From Takakia lepidozioides (Eukaryota > Streptophyta > Takakiopsida > Takakiales > Takakiaceae): DNA of 64,000 nt. Shown one piece after another: positions 1 to 11,235 of this stretch (its first letter is position 1; the number at the start of each line of letters is the position of its first letter). Below the pieces are notes generated by a model. It was not told where the DNA came from. It saw only the letters and a program-made list of their open reading frames with translations, and searched no databases. A program made the translations under genes and the position numbers. Where the stretch lies: positions 56,250,042-56,314,041 of the forward strand of contig CM060734.1 of NCBI GenBank assembly GCA_030704615.1, in the 5' to 3' direction.

Positions 1-405
1 ATGTCTAGGTATTGGGAGTTCCTTCTCCGATAAAACTTCTTCCTTTGAGAGGAACAAAGGAAAACAAATTAATGTCATTTGTGATGACAGTGAAGGTGAG
101 CCCGAGATTAACGATTCGGAGACTGCCGATGAGGTGTTGGAGGTGGCACTTGTAGCGATGGCTTTAGAAACAGATGATATATCATGGATCTTAGATTCAG
201 GGGTTGCACGCTGTGCGATGCAAGGGTGATGTAAAAATTTGTTTCCCGAGCGGAGAAATAAAAAAGATCAGCGATGTTCTTTACGTGCCACACCTCACAA
301 AGAATCTGTTATCAATAGGTACTTTGACATATGCTAATCTCGTAGCAATATTTGACTCTGAGAAGTGTTTGCTGGTGACTAAGAATACGCCTGGAGCCTG
401 AAATT

Positions 406-1380
406 GTGGCTAGAGGTATAAGAGATAATGCAATAGGACTATACCGTCTTCACATTCAACCCGCCAATGTTGAGTTGCATGTGGTCGAAAATCTCGATGA
501 GGTTTTCCTATGGCACAAAAGGCTTGTGCACCTTAATTTTCAAAGTTTTTTTCACTTGAGCAACAAGGACGTTGCAACAGGTTTGCCAAAACTGCCCCTA
601 ATATCTAGTGTATGTGAAGGCTGCCAGTATGGGAAACACCACAGGGAGAGCTTCCCCAAGAAAAGTCTCAACTGAGCAACACAAGTACTTGAACTTATAC
701 ATATAGATCTCTGTGGCCCCTTGTCATCTTCTTTGAGAGGGTCTCGATACTTTATCACATTCACAGACGATATTCAAGAAAAACGTGGGGATTTATTTCT
801 TGAGACTGAAAAGTGAGGCATTACAGAAATTCAAGTTTTTCAAAGCTCAAGTTGAAAATCAGACAGGGCATAGAATTAAAATTCTACGATCTGATCGAGG
901 GGGTGAGTATCTTTCAAATGATTTCATCAAATTTTGCAATGAAGAAGGCATACGGAGACAGCTCACTCAAGCTCACACGCCACAACAAAACGGTGTTGCT
1001 GAATGTAAGAACCGTACTTTGCTTGATAGAGCACGCAACATGGCTCTTACTTGCAACTTACCCAAGTTCTTGTGGAGTGAGGCAATTAACACGGCAAATT
1101 ACCTGGTGAATCGATCACCAACCAAGGCCAACTCGGGTATCACTCCGGAGGAAAAATATTCAGGTATCAAACCAGATATTTCACTCCTCCGTATTTTTGG
1201 TTGCAAGGTTTTTGTTCACATAGCCAAGGAAGACATGGCATCGAGGTTATCTCCAAGGTAATTGAAATGTCTGTTTGTGGGATATGATGAGGAGACCAAG
1301 GGTTTCAGATGCTCTAGTCCTCACGGCAGAAAGGTGGTCATCACAAGGGATGTTCACTTTGATGAATCGAGCATGTCCAG
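406..1380 (+). pseudogene. copia GAG-pre-integrase and integrase, frameshifted
   Basis: The zinc-binding HHCC module is visible at about 510-655 (LWHKRLVHLN, then CEGCQYGKH). The catalytic core follows: HIDLCGP near 695-715, FTDD near 760, and the conserved SDRGGEY and TPQQNGVAE motifs at about 890-1005, the latter supplying the glutamate of the D,D-35-E triad. A one-base loss near 772 throws the second aspartate region out of frame with the rest. A stop at 1259-1261 precedes LKCLFVGYDEETKGFR, which normally continues from it. Integrase inserts the cDNA into the host genome; this copy cannot. Confidence 0.9.
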
Positions 1381-1799
1381 CCTTCTGACATCCTCATCTC
1401 CACCTCCCTTAAGTGCTTCTTCAGATCCAAGTCCAATCATAAATGACAATTTGCAACCATGTCATCGACCCACTATACTTGTTCCTGACCAAGCTTGCAT
1501 TTCTCCCATCAAAGCTATACCTGCTGATCCTTCAACTCAAAGTGTCTCGGAGTCATGTCATTCACCACCTTTAGGTATTGAGGTGCCCACGACTTCGATA
1601 GAACCACTCACACCAGAGTGGAGTCCATACCAAAGGGTTGAAAATTCAGACGATGGTAGAGATCTTGCAGGTGCACATGAGCAGCCGAGAGCAGGTATAA
1701 ATTCCCCACTGGCTATTCGTAAGTCTGGAAGAACGATCATCCGGCCCATTCGATTCGATGACTACGTGCAATTGCAGAAGCTGGTGAGCCACAAAAATA

Positions 1800-2735
1800 T
1801 TCTGAGGCAATTGGAAATCCAAAATGGCAAGCTACGATGGATCAGGAAATGGCCTCCATCAAAAGAAACTCCACGTGGGATTTAGTGGATTTATCGCCAC
1901 AAAAATATCCAATCACGGCAAAGTGGGTTTATAAAATCAAGGAAGAAGCTGACGGCAAAGGTGATACATTCAAGGCTCGTCTTGTGGCTCGAGGGTTCGA
2001 ACAAAGAGAAGGCATAGATTACGATGAGACATTTGCGTCCCGTTGTCAAGTGGGGCACCTTACGAACACTTGTAGCCCTAGCAGGCTACAATATATACTA
2101 TGTCAATGAAGGTGAGAAACTTGTCATTCTTGTGCTATATGTTGACGACCTGTTGATCACAGGAAATGATAGTGTCCAAATTGAGTGGATCAAAGATCAA
2201 CTACATCAAAGATTCGAGATGACAAACTTGGGGGAAATGTCTCATTACTTGAGAATAGAATTTTTGTATCTCAGGGAGGGCATCTTCATGAAAGCGTGGG
2301 TACATCACCAAAATGCTCGAACAATTTGGGCTTTCAGATTGTAACCCAAAACCGACTCCAATGCTCGAAGGGACAAAACTTATCATTGACATGGGTGATG
2401 AGCTTGCAGATGCTACCATATATCGGCAAATGGTTGGTAAGCTCATATATCTTACCAACACGAGACCTGACATCTCCTACTCTGTGGGTGTCGTTAGCCG
2501 CTTCATGAATAACCCGCAAGCACCTCATATGGAAGCAGTTAAGCACATTTTCGGATACTTGAAGGGGACAATTGAACTTGGGGCTTCAAGAAACAAGGAA
2601 CCAACGAGATCGCAAGATTCACCGACGCGGACTAGGCAGGTGACCAGGAAAATAGAAGATCCACTACGGGGTACGTATTGCAGAGCAAGAGGTCTGCAGG
2701 GACCAGCTTGTTTCCATTTGATTGTCAGCTTCTGT
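1800..2735 (+). pseudogene. copia reverse transcriptase and RNase H, deleted and frameshifted
   Basis: RT begins at STWDLVDLSP (about 1870), continues through TAKWVYKIKEEADG and KARLVARGFEQ, and breaks after VALAGYN (about 2090), where it jumps directly to YYVNEGEKLVILVLYVDDLL. The missing stretch is where the first catalytic aspartate block (normally DVKTAFLNG) should be. The YVDD box survives at about 2138-2149. The RNase H part shows TRPDISYSVGVVSRFM, then FTDAD, a stop where the family has Trp, and AGDQENRRSTTGY at about 2616-2680. Internal deletion, frameshifts and stops make it non-functional. Confidence 0.9.
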
Positions 2736-3316
2736 CTTGAGCACTACTGGCTCATGAGAGGGAAGGATAGGCGATCAAGAATGAAGGATGTTTGCAGTGT
2801 GCAAGAATGTAGGTGTAGGCCAGGTGTTGTGGGTTTGATTGCCATAGTGGCCGATAGAGGGGTTGTAGTACGCACCGAGGAAGTCATAGAAGGTCTGGAT
2901 TGATCAGTGTACATGTCTGCAAAAAAGATGTACACGCTTTGGTATCATGTGATGTCTTATTGAAGTTCTACCCACCGTAAAAGCGAAGACGGCACCTGAT
3001 GGAAATTATATAGTTTTATAGGTTGAGAGTTGAGAGGCCCGGTATTGCACGGTTTGCAGTACAAAGTTCTATATCTTGATTCAAACAGTACGTAAATGTG
3101 TCCCATGTGCGAAGACAGGGGTTGGCCTCTTCTAAACACGGCAATAGCTTCAAAGCATCATGAAGTGATCAAGAGGCCCCTTCGCTTTGTTCATACCTTA
3201 AGGAAATACGACACTCTTTCCAAAAATCAAAGAAATTTGCGCATACCACTCCGGTTGCACTCTCCAGATCTCGAAGTCTGCAACGTTCCTCCGAACCTGC
3301 TAGATTATCAACCAAA
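2736..3316. other. No gene recognised
   Basis: Sequence after the copia RNase H remnant. It may include the 3' untranslated part or LTR of that element, but no TG...CA-bounded repeat or primer-like motif was found, and no reading frame here resembles a known family. Confidence 0.5.
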
Positions 3317-5883
3317 ATGGTGCCAACTTCGTCTTCACGCTCTGCACCGGCTTCCGGTGAACTCACTTACTGGGGACTTCCAAAGCACTCTTCATCCTGA
3401 AGTGAAGAAGAGGAACAGCCAGATGTTGACGAAACCTACTAAGCTGAATGTGATCAGTAACCCTTCGTCCTTCGCAGGGTCAAGAAAGGAAAAAGCAGGA
3501 GTGGTAGCCTCAGCTGTAAACGGCTTTGAAGCCTGAGGAGCCAATGGTTTATGTGTGGGTGTGGGCCCGGAGAGATTTGACAAATGCAGAGGTACTAGTT
3601 ATTCGGACTTTAGGACGTCGGTTCCAGGGAATCCGCTTCCTGTGGTTTTTGAGAGCGATCGGCTGGACGCCATCTCGACTTTGGGCCAGGATTCAATGTC
3701 AGGCACTGAAGCTGTGTCAGAAACATCGATGTCCGAAGAATCACTTACTTTCGACTCCAAGGAAACAAGAAAGAGAGTTTCTCCTGTGTTCATGAAGAAA
3801 CTGAGATCATGTCCAAGAGCACTCGCGATGATGATGCCAGCGATGGTTTTACACCTGCAGTTTCAAGAACTAGTGGAGATTCAAGCAGTGGAGATTGGAC
3901 GAGCCAATCTTTGGGATACTCCGACAGCCATGGGGAGCTTGACATATGCCGGGCATATGCCCACTCTCATGCCACTCTTTACCAAAGAAGAGAGTGGGGG
4001 GTGGTTCTCTATGTGACATTGATAACCCAGAGACACCTCGTCGAGCCCAATTGCCTCAAGCCTTCGATCTTAACCATTACCTCGCAGGTATGACATACAG
4101 TCCTGAATCTCCGTTTCTTGGTGAAACCCATTTCTGCATCTTGCCCAGGTTCACTATAAGGTACACGTTACTCAACTTTGATTGTGGGCCAGCAGTTTAC
4201 AACCATGTTTACAAATTCCTGAGTCTGCTGCGCTAAGGCTGGGATAATGATCTAGTCATAGTTCTGCCAAAGGAAACGCTGCGCTGTAGCCTTTTAAGAA
4301 TGTTCCCTTAATACCCCTTGTCTCGATTTCAAGAACGTGCACAAATTCTGCACCTGATTAACATAGATCTTCCAATGAACATTCTGGATGTTTGCCAGCG
4401 TTCATTTCAGACATGTAGAACTTTCTAAGACCTATGTAAGACTTACCAGGTCGCACTTGATACATACAGTCTCAAGGCGGGATCCCCGTGATCCCCATGT
4501 TCAATCTGGAAATTTTTCGAAGGGCCATCAAGCTGCTGCAGATCGCCTCCAGATCTCAGGAGTACAGGGCAATGTGTCCACACCACGATTAGATCTAGAG
4601 AGCTTCGAGGCAGGGTGAATGTATTGGAGGCCCGATTGTCCAGAACATTGCATGGCAAAGCATCCGGTTTATTTTGAATTGTTGTTTTGGTCCTGTCTCG
4701 AGTGGACACACATGGATTGCTGATGCAGCGATCTAATAACTGTGCCATAACCCACCTGTGTTATGCGCGAAGTAATTTGTATTTTGAGAACTTGAAGATC
4801 TGTGGAGGATCTGTCCAATCTTAGCCCCCGTTCAAGTATATCCTGATTGAGAGGAAAGACAATCTACATATATGAAGGTCTGCTAACTAGTAGAAACACT
4901 GAAAGCTTTGCATGAGCAGTTCGATGTGTGAACCTAGTTGCCTCGTTATATACATCTGTATCCTTATTCAACATGGACATGCCATGTCCACGTTGTCTAG
5001 ATCAGTGTATACATCAAATTATGAGGTGATCTGCGATTTACTAACACTTTTGGAGGAATCTCGTTTTATGTGTATATACAGCAGAAGGGAGATTTCTGGA
5101 GCAGGCGTGGATCACCTCGATTGCTCCTTGTGTCAGATATCTGAGTGATGAAGTACTATCGACCTCATCGACTGAGGAGTGGGTAACAGCTGATAGCGAA
5201 GACATGGATTTTGTGACAGGCACACACTGTAAATCTTCAACCAGCACACCCGCCCTAATCAGTCATGCCTCCTCCAAAACCAAATCAAATTCTCGCAGAT
5301 CACATAGAAGGTGCAATGCAGACCTCTCAGGCAGATTGAAAGAGACACAGATATCAAAAGGCAGGAGCTTTCAAAATGACGAAAGCCCAAGGCCTACAAG
5401 CTTTCAAGCCATTGTCAATGGGAGAGACCGTGAAGTCGTGGCTGCAAAAGTGGTAGTACTACTTGGTAAATACAGCAATAAGAAAGGACTGCGGGTTGCT
5501 GGCCTCCAGCCTTTGCCAAATCAGGGCTACAAATGAGAGTTGCACCCCAGTATAACATCGACAGTTTGCATGAGCACATAACTTCAGACGAGGCAATCGC
5601 TGTATTCCAGAACGAGGTGGCCAGGATGATGGTAGAGGAAGGTGACATGAATGAGTTACAAGACGTTGATGAATTGTTGGATTGCTACATGCAACTGACC
5701 ATACCATGCTTCCTGGAGATGGTTGAAGAGTTCTTCAGGGATGTCTGCTTGGATTGCTTCAAGAACCCAGGATCTAAGTCTGATTTGACTCCTCCAAGGC
5801 AGCTGTCAAAATTGTCTTTGCGCGCTAGTAGCATCGCTAGGTTACAGTCTGATTTTAGGTTAGCAAATCTCAAAGGCTGTTAA
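3317..5883 (+). pseudogene. OVATE family-like protein, broken or multi-exon
   Basis: The last coding block (5533-5880) reads DEAIAVFQNEVARMMVEEG, then DVDELLDCYMQLTIPCF and EMVEEFFRDVC. This matches the layout of the C-terminal OVATE domain of plant OFP transcriptional repressors (a helix, then an ELLxCYLxL-P helix, then a helix with FxDI). Upstream blocks in shifting frames include a CGCGP motif near 3554 and a low-complexity acidic/serine region (3600-3950), both seen in OFP-type proteins, then an FDLN-containing block near 4060. From the ATG at 3317 the frame meets TGA, TAA and TAA within 150 codons. Either an exon structure I could not solve or, more likely, a pseudogene. The OVATE assignment is by eye and not certain. 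Confidence 0.42.
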
Positions 5884-6376
5884 TTTGCAGTGTTCCAGTC
5901 CAGACAATTTTCTATCTTGCAGCAGAGAAGAGCGGAGAAAACTGCAAATTTGTAAGAACATTTGATGATCAAATGTAGAATGTGATGATCAGATGTGACA
6001 TAAAGTCATTTGGTCCGCATTGCTGCAATCTGTAAACCTCTCCCAGTTATGATTCAAAGACACTAGCTAGTGACGTAATTCTGGCACCATAAACCCTATG
6101 CATGCGTGTGCCCAGGAGGTGTTCACTGAATCACAGCTTGCAGAAGACTTCAGATATGACCTCAGTTTGTGACAGACTCCAAGAGCAACTCATGAATGCC
6201 GTGATGCCTGCACTGAGTGTCTCACCTAATCGACCATACAAGGATGGGATGCTATAGGAGGGCAGTGCAGTGCTCACGAGTAGACGACTACAGGTGCTGC
6301 TTGGGCTTTTATTTTTCGGGAAGCACAGAAAAAGTCTGTCGAAAGTATCAGCGGTTAGTATCACGACACCATGAGT
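5884..6376. other. No gene recognised
   Basis: Downstream of the OVATE-like block. No convincing coding frame, repeat or RNA gene seen. Confidence 0.5.
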
Positions 6377-6521
6377 CATTGGTGAGGGACTACTCACCAG
6401 TCCCTTGAGTGGCATTGGTGGCATTGGGTTTTGGAGTCATCAGGAAAGCAAGCCCTTTCACTTCTCCTTCCGTTGCATCGTTCGTCTCTGACCGCGACGG
6501 ATGAGTAGTCCCTCACCAATG
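6377..6521. repeat. Perfect 20-bp inverted repeat with 105-bp spacer
   Basis: CATTGGTGAGGGACTACTCA at 6377-6396 is repeated as its exact reverse complement at 6502-6521. Short GGCATTGGT and ACCAATGCC tracts beside the arms extend the complementarity. It lies at the 3' end of the LINE remnant on the minus strand. Confidence 0.8.
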
Positions 6522-6539
6522 CCACCAATGCCACCACTG

Positions 6540-7529
6540 CACATTTACTTGCATTAGCCTCTGATCCCCAAAGGTCAAAGTATCTCTTCGCGCAATCAAT
6601 CAGCTCCTGGAGATTGGAGAGAGTCTCCCCTATGCCTGCGAAGTCATAACATAAGGACTGGTATGGTGGCATCACCCACCCTTAACCCAAATCCCTCACC
6701 TTCCACATCCTCGAGGAGTTGATAGATGAAAACATTGAAGAACAGAGGGGAGAGGGTACATCCTTGAACTACCCCTTGGTCTCTGTCAAAGAACTTAGAC
6801 CTCTGTCCATTAACTGAGCAGACAAGTTATGGACAAGTCTCCACATCTTTCCCTTGATCCCACATGATCAGAGTCGGAGCCATAGACTGTCTCTCCACAC
6901 TGTGTCATAAGCCTTTTGACATCCAAGAAAAAAACGGAAGTGGGTTTCCCTTCATTTTTTCTTCCCTGTATAATCTGGCTTAGAGTGAAAATATGATCCA
7001 CAGCCCCTGTTTTTCCGAAAGCCAGCTTGGCGTTCGGGGAAACAACCTCTAGATTCCAGATCAACCTCGAGACGAGTACTTATAACTCTGCAAAATATTT
7101 TGCCAACTGCATTGAGGAGCGTGATGCCTCGGTAGATCCCCGATTCTTCTCTGCCACCCTTCTTGTATAGATTGACAATGACCCCCTGTCACCAGCGAAA
7201 GGGGATCAATTCAGTCCTCAGATAAGGTTAAAGAGAAGTACAAGGGCCTCTAACATGGGATCGCCACCGTGCTTGATAAGCTCATTGACAGGTCCGCCAG
7301 CTTTATATCCGTTTAAATGCTCAATTGCTTCCACAATCTCAGAAGAACTAATGGGAGCGTTGTAAGCTTTTGAAACATACTCCAGTTCATCAGGGCTGTC
7401 TTGAATCAGAGGACAGCCAACTGTGTCCTTCCATTCCTCATAGGACCCCTCACTGTTAGACCTAGAAATTCTGCCAAGGATACTGTAGTGGGTTGCAAAG
7501 GTTTTGACAATGTCAACCGTTGAAGTCAC
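6540..7529 (-). pseudogene. LINE-type (non-LTR) reverse transcriptase remnant
   Basis: Reading the minus strand from 7529, the linker before RT is clear: SSSEIVEAIEHLNGYKAGGP then NELIKHGG and ALVLLFNLI, matching the block that ends in KAxGxDGIxxELxK in LINE RTs. The next block near 7030-6900 is AFGKTGAVDHIFTLSQIIQG then TSVFFLDVK, which is RT motifs 1-2 with the FLDVKKAYD aspartate region. A third block near 6640-6545 reads DFAGIGETLSNLQELIDCAKR then FDLWGSEANASKC, the region after the YADD box; the box itself is degraded. Several frame changes lie between blocks. It is a dead 5'-truncated insertion. Confidence 0.85.
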
Positions 7530-7654
7530 ACTGCACCCTTAGTCCTCAGCACTTGTACTTGCTGTTGTCCCAGTATAATTTCTTCTAAGACCTTACAAGC
7601 GGATTGATATCTTTGCGGATCTGGTAGTACCTAGCCCACAATTCTTTGTTGGTT

Positions 7655-8070
7655 TATAACACGAGAGAGAGAGAGAAATGAAATGAAATGCAATGGACTT
7701 TATAACGTCCGCAGAAAACTCAAAGAGCTTATGGGACAAAATGGAAAAAAACATGAGAGAGGAAACAAAACCAGAGCCAAAAAACAGCCCAAAAGCAACT
7801 ACTGCTCAAGGGATTGTCTAAGGGTCAAGGCCTCGTGCAGGTAAGCTGCCAAGCATTTGTGATCCTCATAGTGGAAGACTTCAGTGAGAGATTGAGTTCC
7901 GTGGAATAGACAGTGAAATCTCCCACGGATCTTGTAATACAGAGGGCAATAGAAGAAGTGTTCTTCAGTTTCAATTTCCTGGTTACGCCCTGTGCAAGCT
8001 GGGCATAGGCGGTCCTCCCGTTGCAGGTTTAGGGAGAGAGAAAATGACATGAAATGGTACTTTATAACGT
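7655..8070 (-). mobile_element. LINE 3' end fragment between two copies of its tail
   Basis: On the minus strand, a tail beginning GCGGACGTTATAAAG and running into CATTTCAT and CTCTCTC tracts occurs at about 8070-8030 and again at about 7714-7655. Between them (8050-7799) is a short reading frame with LCPACTGRN, ETEEHFFYCPLYYKIRGRF, the Cys/His-rich block found at the C-terminus of plant-type LINE ORF2. So one 3'-terminal LINE fragment directly follows the tail of another. Confidence 0.7.
7799..8050 (-). pseudogene. LINE ORF2 C-terminal CPxC...H...C domain
   Basis: About 80 residues with CPAC, then EEHFFYCPLY and an FHCLFHG segment. This fits the zinc-knuckle-like end of ORF2 proteins, whose role is nucleic-acid binding during target-primed reverse transcription. 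The rest of ORF2 is not attached: the RT remnant at 6540-7529 lies downstream in the same orientation, so the two are separate insertions. Confidence 0.65.
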
Positions 8071-8147
8071 CCGCGGAGGCTCAGAGTTGAGAGAGAGAGA
8101 GAGATGAGAGCCTCTTCCACTCCAAGCTTTCGGAAATGATGAACAAC

Positions 8148-8559
8148 CTAACTATGTGGCGTCAATTTGTCCACTTTTGATTTTCCTTTGTTGAGGATGG
8201 GTTCTACGATTGTTCTGATTGTGGTGAGGTGCAAAGAGCGAAGAGAAGAAAGAATAGCACTATCTGGGAGTTTGAGGTTCTTCTTCAGGGTCTTTAGGGT
8301 CTGGTTGTTTGTTTCTCCCTTGGCACCTAAGGTGATATTAGTTGTCCTCCGCATACATATCCACCACACCAGAAAGAGAAGAAAGCTCTTTGAACTTACT
8401 TGAAGCATCTTGTATTTCCGAGGGTGCAGCATCCTTCATACTCAGGATGGACACGGTTGCCTTACCAAATGTGTCAGCGTACGTCAGCAGCTCTGCAACT
8501 GCCTCTTCCTTGGCCTCTTCCTGTCCACTCAACCATGACACGTACCATGAAAAACTCAC
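8148..8559 (-). other. Unassigned minus-strand reading frames
   Basis: Two overlapping-frame segments read EEAVAELLTYADTFGKATVS with SEIQDASSKFKELSSLSGVV, and NNQTLKTLKKNLKLPDSA with LHLTTIRTIVEPILNKGKSK. Composition is protein-like and helical, but I recognise no family. They may be an earlier part of the LINE or captured host sequence. Confidence 0.25.
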
Positions 8560-9435
8560 TTGACATTTCTATCCCACTCTTCTTATTGAGTAAACCAGAA
8601 ACAATAGACAATCATGTAGCCAAGTGCTATGCGATGAACAGCTGTAGATTCTAACAAGCGAGGACTGGGATGAAAACAGAGATAAGAATGCGTACGTTGC
8701 CAATAGGGTAAGTCTTTTCTTTGTACCAGGTGGGCCTGTCAACAAGGTTGATTTCTAAGAGTTCAATGTCTTCCAGGAGACCCTACATCCATTGACTTCA
8801 ACTGTGCCAAACTGACAACCAAAAGTTGGAAGCCCAACTATCCTAAAGAATGGAGAGATTAAACCGAAGGCCTGTCTTCAGAGTTTCATTGAATAGAGAA
8901 CTCGGTCAATAAGCAGTCACTCGTCTTCATTGCAACATCAAGGAGTAAGACAAACCCTGTAGTTAACGGCGACCCACACTCGCTGTGCATAGGGGCATAT
9001 GGCGCTGTAATATAGCCTAGTCCCACCCAACAAGAGGTTAGTTCCTCTATCCATCAGGATGCCTTCACCCAAATGTAAGTAACAGATGAGAAAGAGACAT
9101 CTTTTCATGTCACAAGATGGAAGATGGAAATTCTCAAAAATTCAATGTATGTTTACTGTCTGCCTACAATGGAGTACAAATTTGTCCTTCACCAAATGAT
9201 TTGCCCTTCCAGCTTGCCTTGAAACAATTACAATCGGTGAAGCTTTATTTAGTACCTGGTTTTGCCATCAAAAAGTGGTGGACACTCTGATTCGAGTCAA
9301 GCACATGAGGACTTTTGTGCAAGATGAAGTCCATCTGGACGTAGGTCCTGCTCCAAACTTGCTTATAGTTTTCTGTAAGAAAGTTCACACGATGTCCCGA
9401 CTTCTAACCCGTCCACCCCTCTTGTAGAATTTACG
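8560..9435. other. No gene recognised
   Basis: No coding frame, RNA gene or clear repeat found in this stretch. Confidence 0.5.
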
Positions 9436-9804
9436 ATGCCAGTGAACCAAACTGAATTATCATCGGAACTACCTGGCTGCCATACTGCACAACAAAGAGG
9501 GACCTCTACTTTGAGAAACGATCCTTTCAGCACTTGGGATCTTGCACAGTGGAGAGTTGTGCTGCCGCCGGATCTGGAAAGATTCAATTACTGGAGACTT
9601 GACCAAATTAGCCCTGTCCAGCCCGTTTCAAATGGATCAGACTCATACAACTCGTATTTTAGGGTCTTCAAAGCCTCCACATCGTACGGTGAAAAGGCGG
9701 GAATAAAAAAAATTGAGATAGAAAATGAAGCATCACGAATGGGTGCCTTTGGCGGAATGAGTCAGGTTTGTGCTGATCTGGGCATTCCAGACTTATTAGG
9801 GTAG
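9436..9804 (+). CDS. Hypothetical protein, possibly an exon
   Basis: An open frame of 122 codons starting at ATG and ending TAG. The middle (WDLAQWRVVLPPDLERFNYW, then RVFKASTSYGEKAGIKKIEI) has ordinary amino-acid composition. No family is recognised, and the opposite strand is also partly open, so it could be chance or one exon of a larger gene. It lies 730 bases upstream of the duplicated-domain gene and in the same direction. Confidence 0.25.
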   Translation: MPVNQTELSSELPGCHTAQQRGTSTLRNDPFSTWDLAQWRVVLPPDLERFNYWRLDQISPVQPVSNGSDSYNSYFRVFKASTSYGEKAGIKKIEIENEASRMGAFGGMSQVCADLGIPDLLG

Positions 9805-10536
9805 CTCTCTTCTCTTGTACTGCAGAGAAAAGGTGATGCATCTGTATATGTTTGAAAGCGAAAGGCAGATGTGGACAACGATTCCATGTTTGGCTATGAA
9901 CTAATAACTACCTGAGCTTGCATTTGAGGGTTTTGAAGGTGTGAGAGGGTGGGAGGACTTCGCTCTGCTGGGCTGGCCCCCGCTTAAGAAATTCAACTAG
10001 ATTATGCACCCTAAAAATGTAACAACGAAAACCCCGTGCACCCTTTCCACGAAAATCAAGCGGTAGACTAGAATTTCCATTCAATGTAATTGAGGTGTCG
10101 TGGAAGCAGCCACGAGCTGTCGTTACGCCCACGCTTTGTGGTTGACTTGGCAGTGAACGCAGCGCGTACTGATGAGATGCTCGATTTTCTGCTCTCCGTC
10201 GGCGAAGATCGAGACATCTACATACAATGAGAAGGAACAACAACGATCTCTTAATTCACATCGTTCGAGGATATACGCAGCAGGGTTTCGCCAAGGTTGA
10301 GAGGGGTTGAAGTGAGAGTCAAGGGTGTTTTTGATCACTCGAGCTCTAAGTTGTTTGAGCCAGACATCTTGTTTGGCTCCAACGTTTCTCGGCGACTGTT
10401 CCTGAAAGCTTGAGGTGCTTAACAAATCTTGGGAGACTGGAACAAATCGGTCAAGCATAAGAAGTATTCATCGCTGTTGGTTGTGTACAAGATCTTGCAT
10501 AGATTAGAAAACTAGCAACAACCGATATTGCTCAAC

Positions 10537-11235
10537 ATGGACTCGTTCTCTGTAATTTGCATCTCTCTCCACGACACGGACAAAATCCGCGTCATGAATC
10601 TGCCCCGGGACATGGTTGATTCCTTACGCGCCATCATTCAATCCTCCTGGCAGCGAGGAATCCAATCCGAGGGGAGCTATGCCATCTCGCACGAGTTCAA
10701 GCTTCACGGCAAACCGTGGCTAGGCGAGGGCGAGGAAGCCAACGATTCCCGCCGCCTCATTGCGCGCATTCTGGGCTTCATGCTGCAGCGGGGATGGGCT
10801 CTCACCATCGCAACAGATATCAGCAAAAAGAGATATGGTCTGGACACAATGTATTTCAAGCGCCAGATTCCGGAGCCCAACGTGCTCACATCCGCAATCT
10901 CCTTCAACAAGACAGACTTGATCCGGGTGATAGATGGTACGGTTGAATTGGCTGAGGTGGTACGATCCGCTATTCAAAATTGTTGGCACCGAGGATTGCA
11001 GGATGCGCGAACATACTATGGGGTGCCAGAGTTCAAGATGCATGGCAGTCCGTGGCTGACCTCGGGGACTGACACGATGCACACAAGGATGTTTGTAGCT
11101 CACTTGCTTGGCGCGCTAGATGGCGCAGGGTGGCAGGTTTACACCTCGATTGATATCAGTCACGGCAAAGGTGGCGGTGAGGAGAATTCTTCGGTACGTA
11201 GTATGGACAGTTGGGTGCTGAGAAGGAAAGCGTAA
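10537..11235 (+). CDS. Two-copy uncharacterised domain protein, intact, intronless
   Basis: A 232-residue protein starting at the ATG at 10537 (context CAACATGG) and ending TAA. It is two copies of one roughly 100-residue domain. Copy 1 (about residues 5-110) shows ISLHDTDKIRV, then IIQSSWQRGIQSEGSY, EFKLHGKPWLGEG, RLIARILGFMLQRGW and TDISKK. Copy 2 (about 118-225) shows ISFNKTDLIRV, AIQNCWHRGLQDARTYYG, EFKMHGSPWLTSG, MFVAHLLGALDGAGWQ and SIDISHGKG. Shared positions are W-RG-Q, EFK-HG-PWL-G, GW and DIS. I have seen similar uncharacterised eukaryotic proteins but know no name or function. No signal peptide or membrane segment. Codon use is richer in C/G than the decayed neighbours and there are no stops, suggesting a maintained gene. 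Confidence 0.75.
   Translation: MDSFSVICISLHDTDKIRVMNLPRDMVDSLRAIIQSSWQRGIQSEGSYAISHEFKLHGKPWLGEGEEANDSRRLIARILGFMLQRGWALTIATDISKKRYGLDTMYFKRQIPEPNVLTSAISFNKTDLIRVIDGTVELAEVVRSAIQNCWHRGLQDARTYYGVPEFKMHGSPWLTSGTDTMHTRMFVAHLLGALDGAGWQVYTSIDISHGKGGGEENSSVRSMDSWVLRRKA

Larger units (their letters stand above)
1..2735 (+). mobile_element. Ty1/copia retrotransposon, decayed pol region
   Basis: Fragments of one copia polyprotein follow in the usual copia order (protease, GAG-pre-integrase finger, integrase, reverse transcriptase, RNase H) over about 2.7 kb; integrase before RT is what separates copia from gypsy. The 5' LTR and gag lie outside the window. A protease-like ILDSG triplet sits near base 190, directly followed by sequence that normally lies further downstream, so there is a deletion. 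Frames change several times and stops interrupt every domain. No LTR was recognised after RNase H. This is a dead copy. Confidence 0.93.

Noticed and set aside
9908-10458. Two overlapping minus-strand frames of about 110 codons upstream of the duplicated-domain gene
   Set aside because: They overlap each other in different frames, match no family and lie in the probable promoter/5' region of the plus-strand gene.
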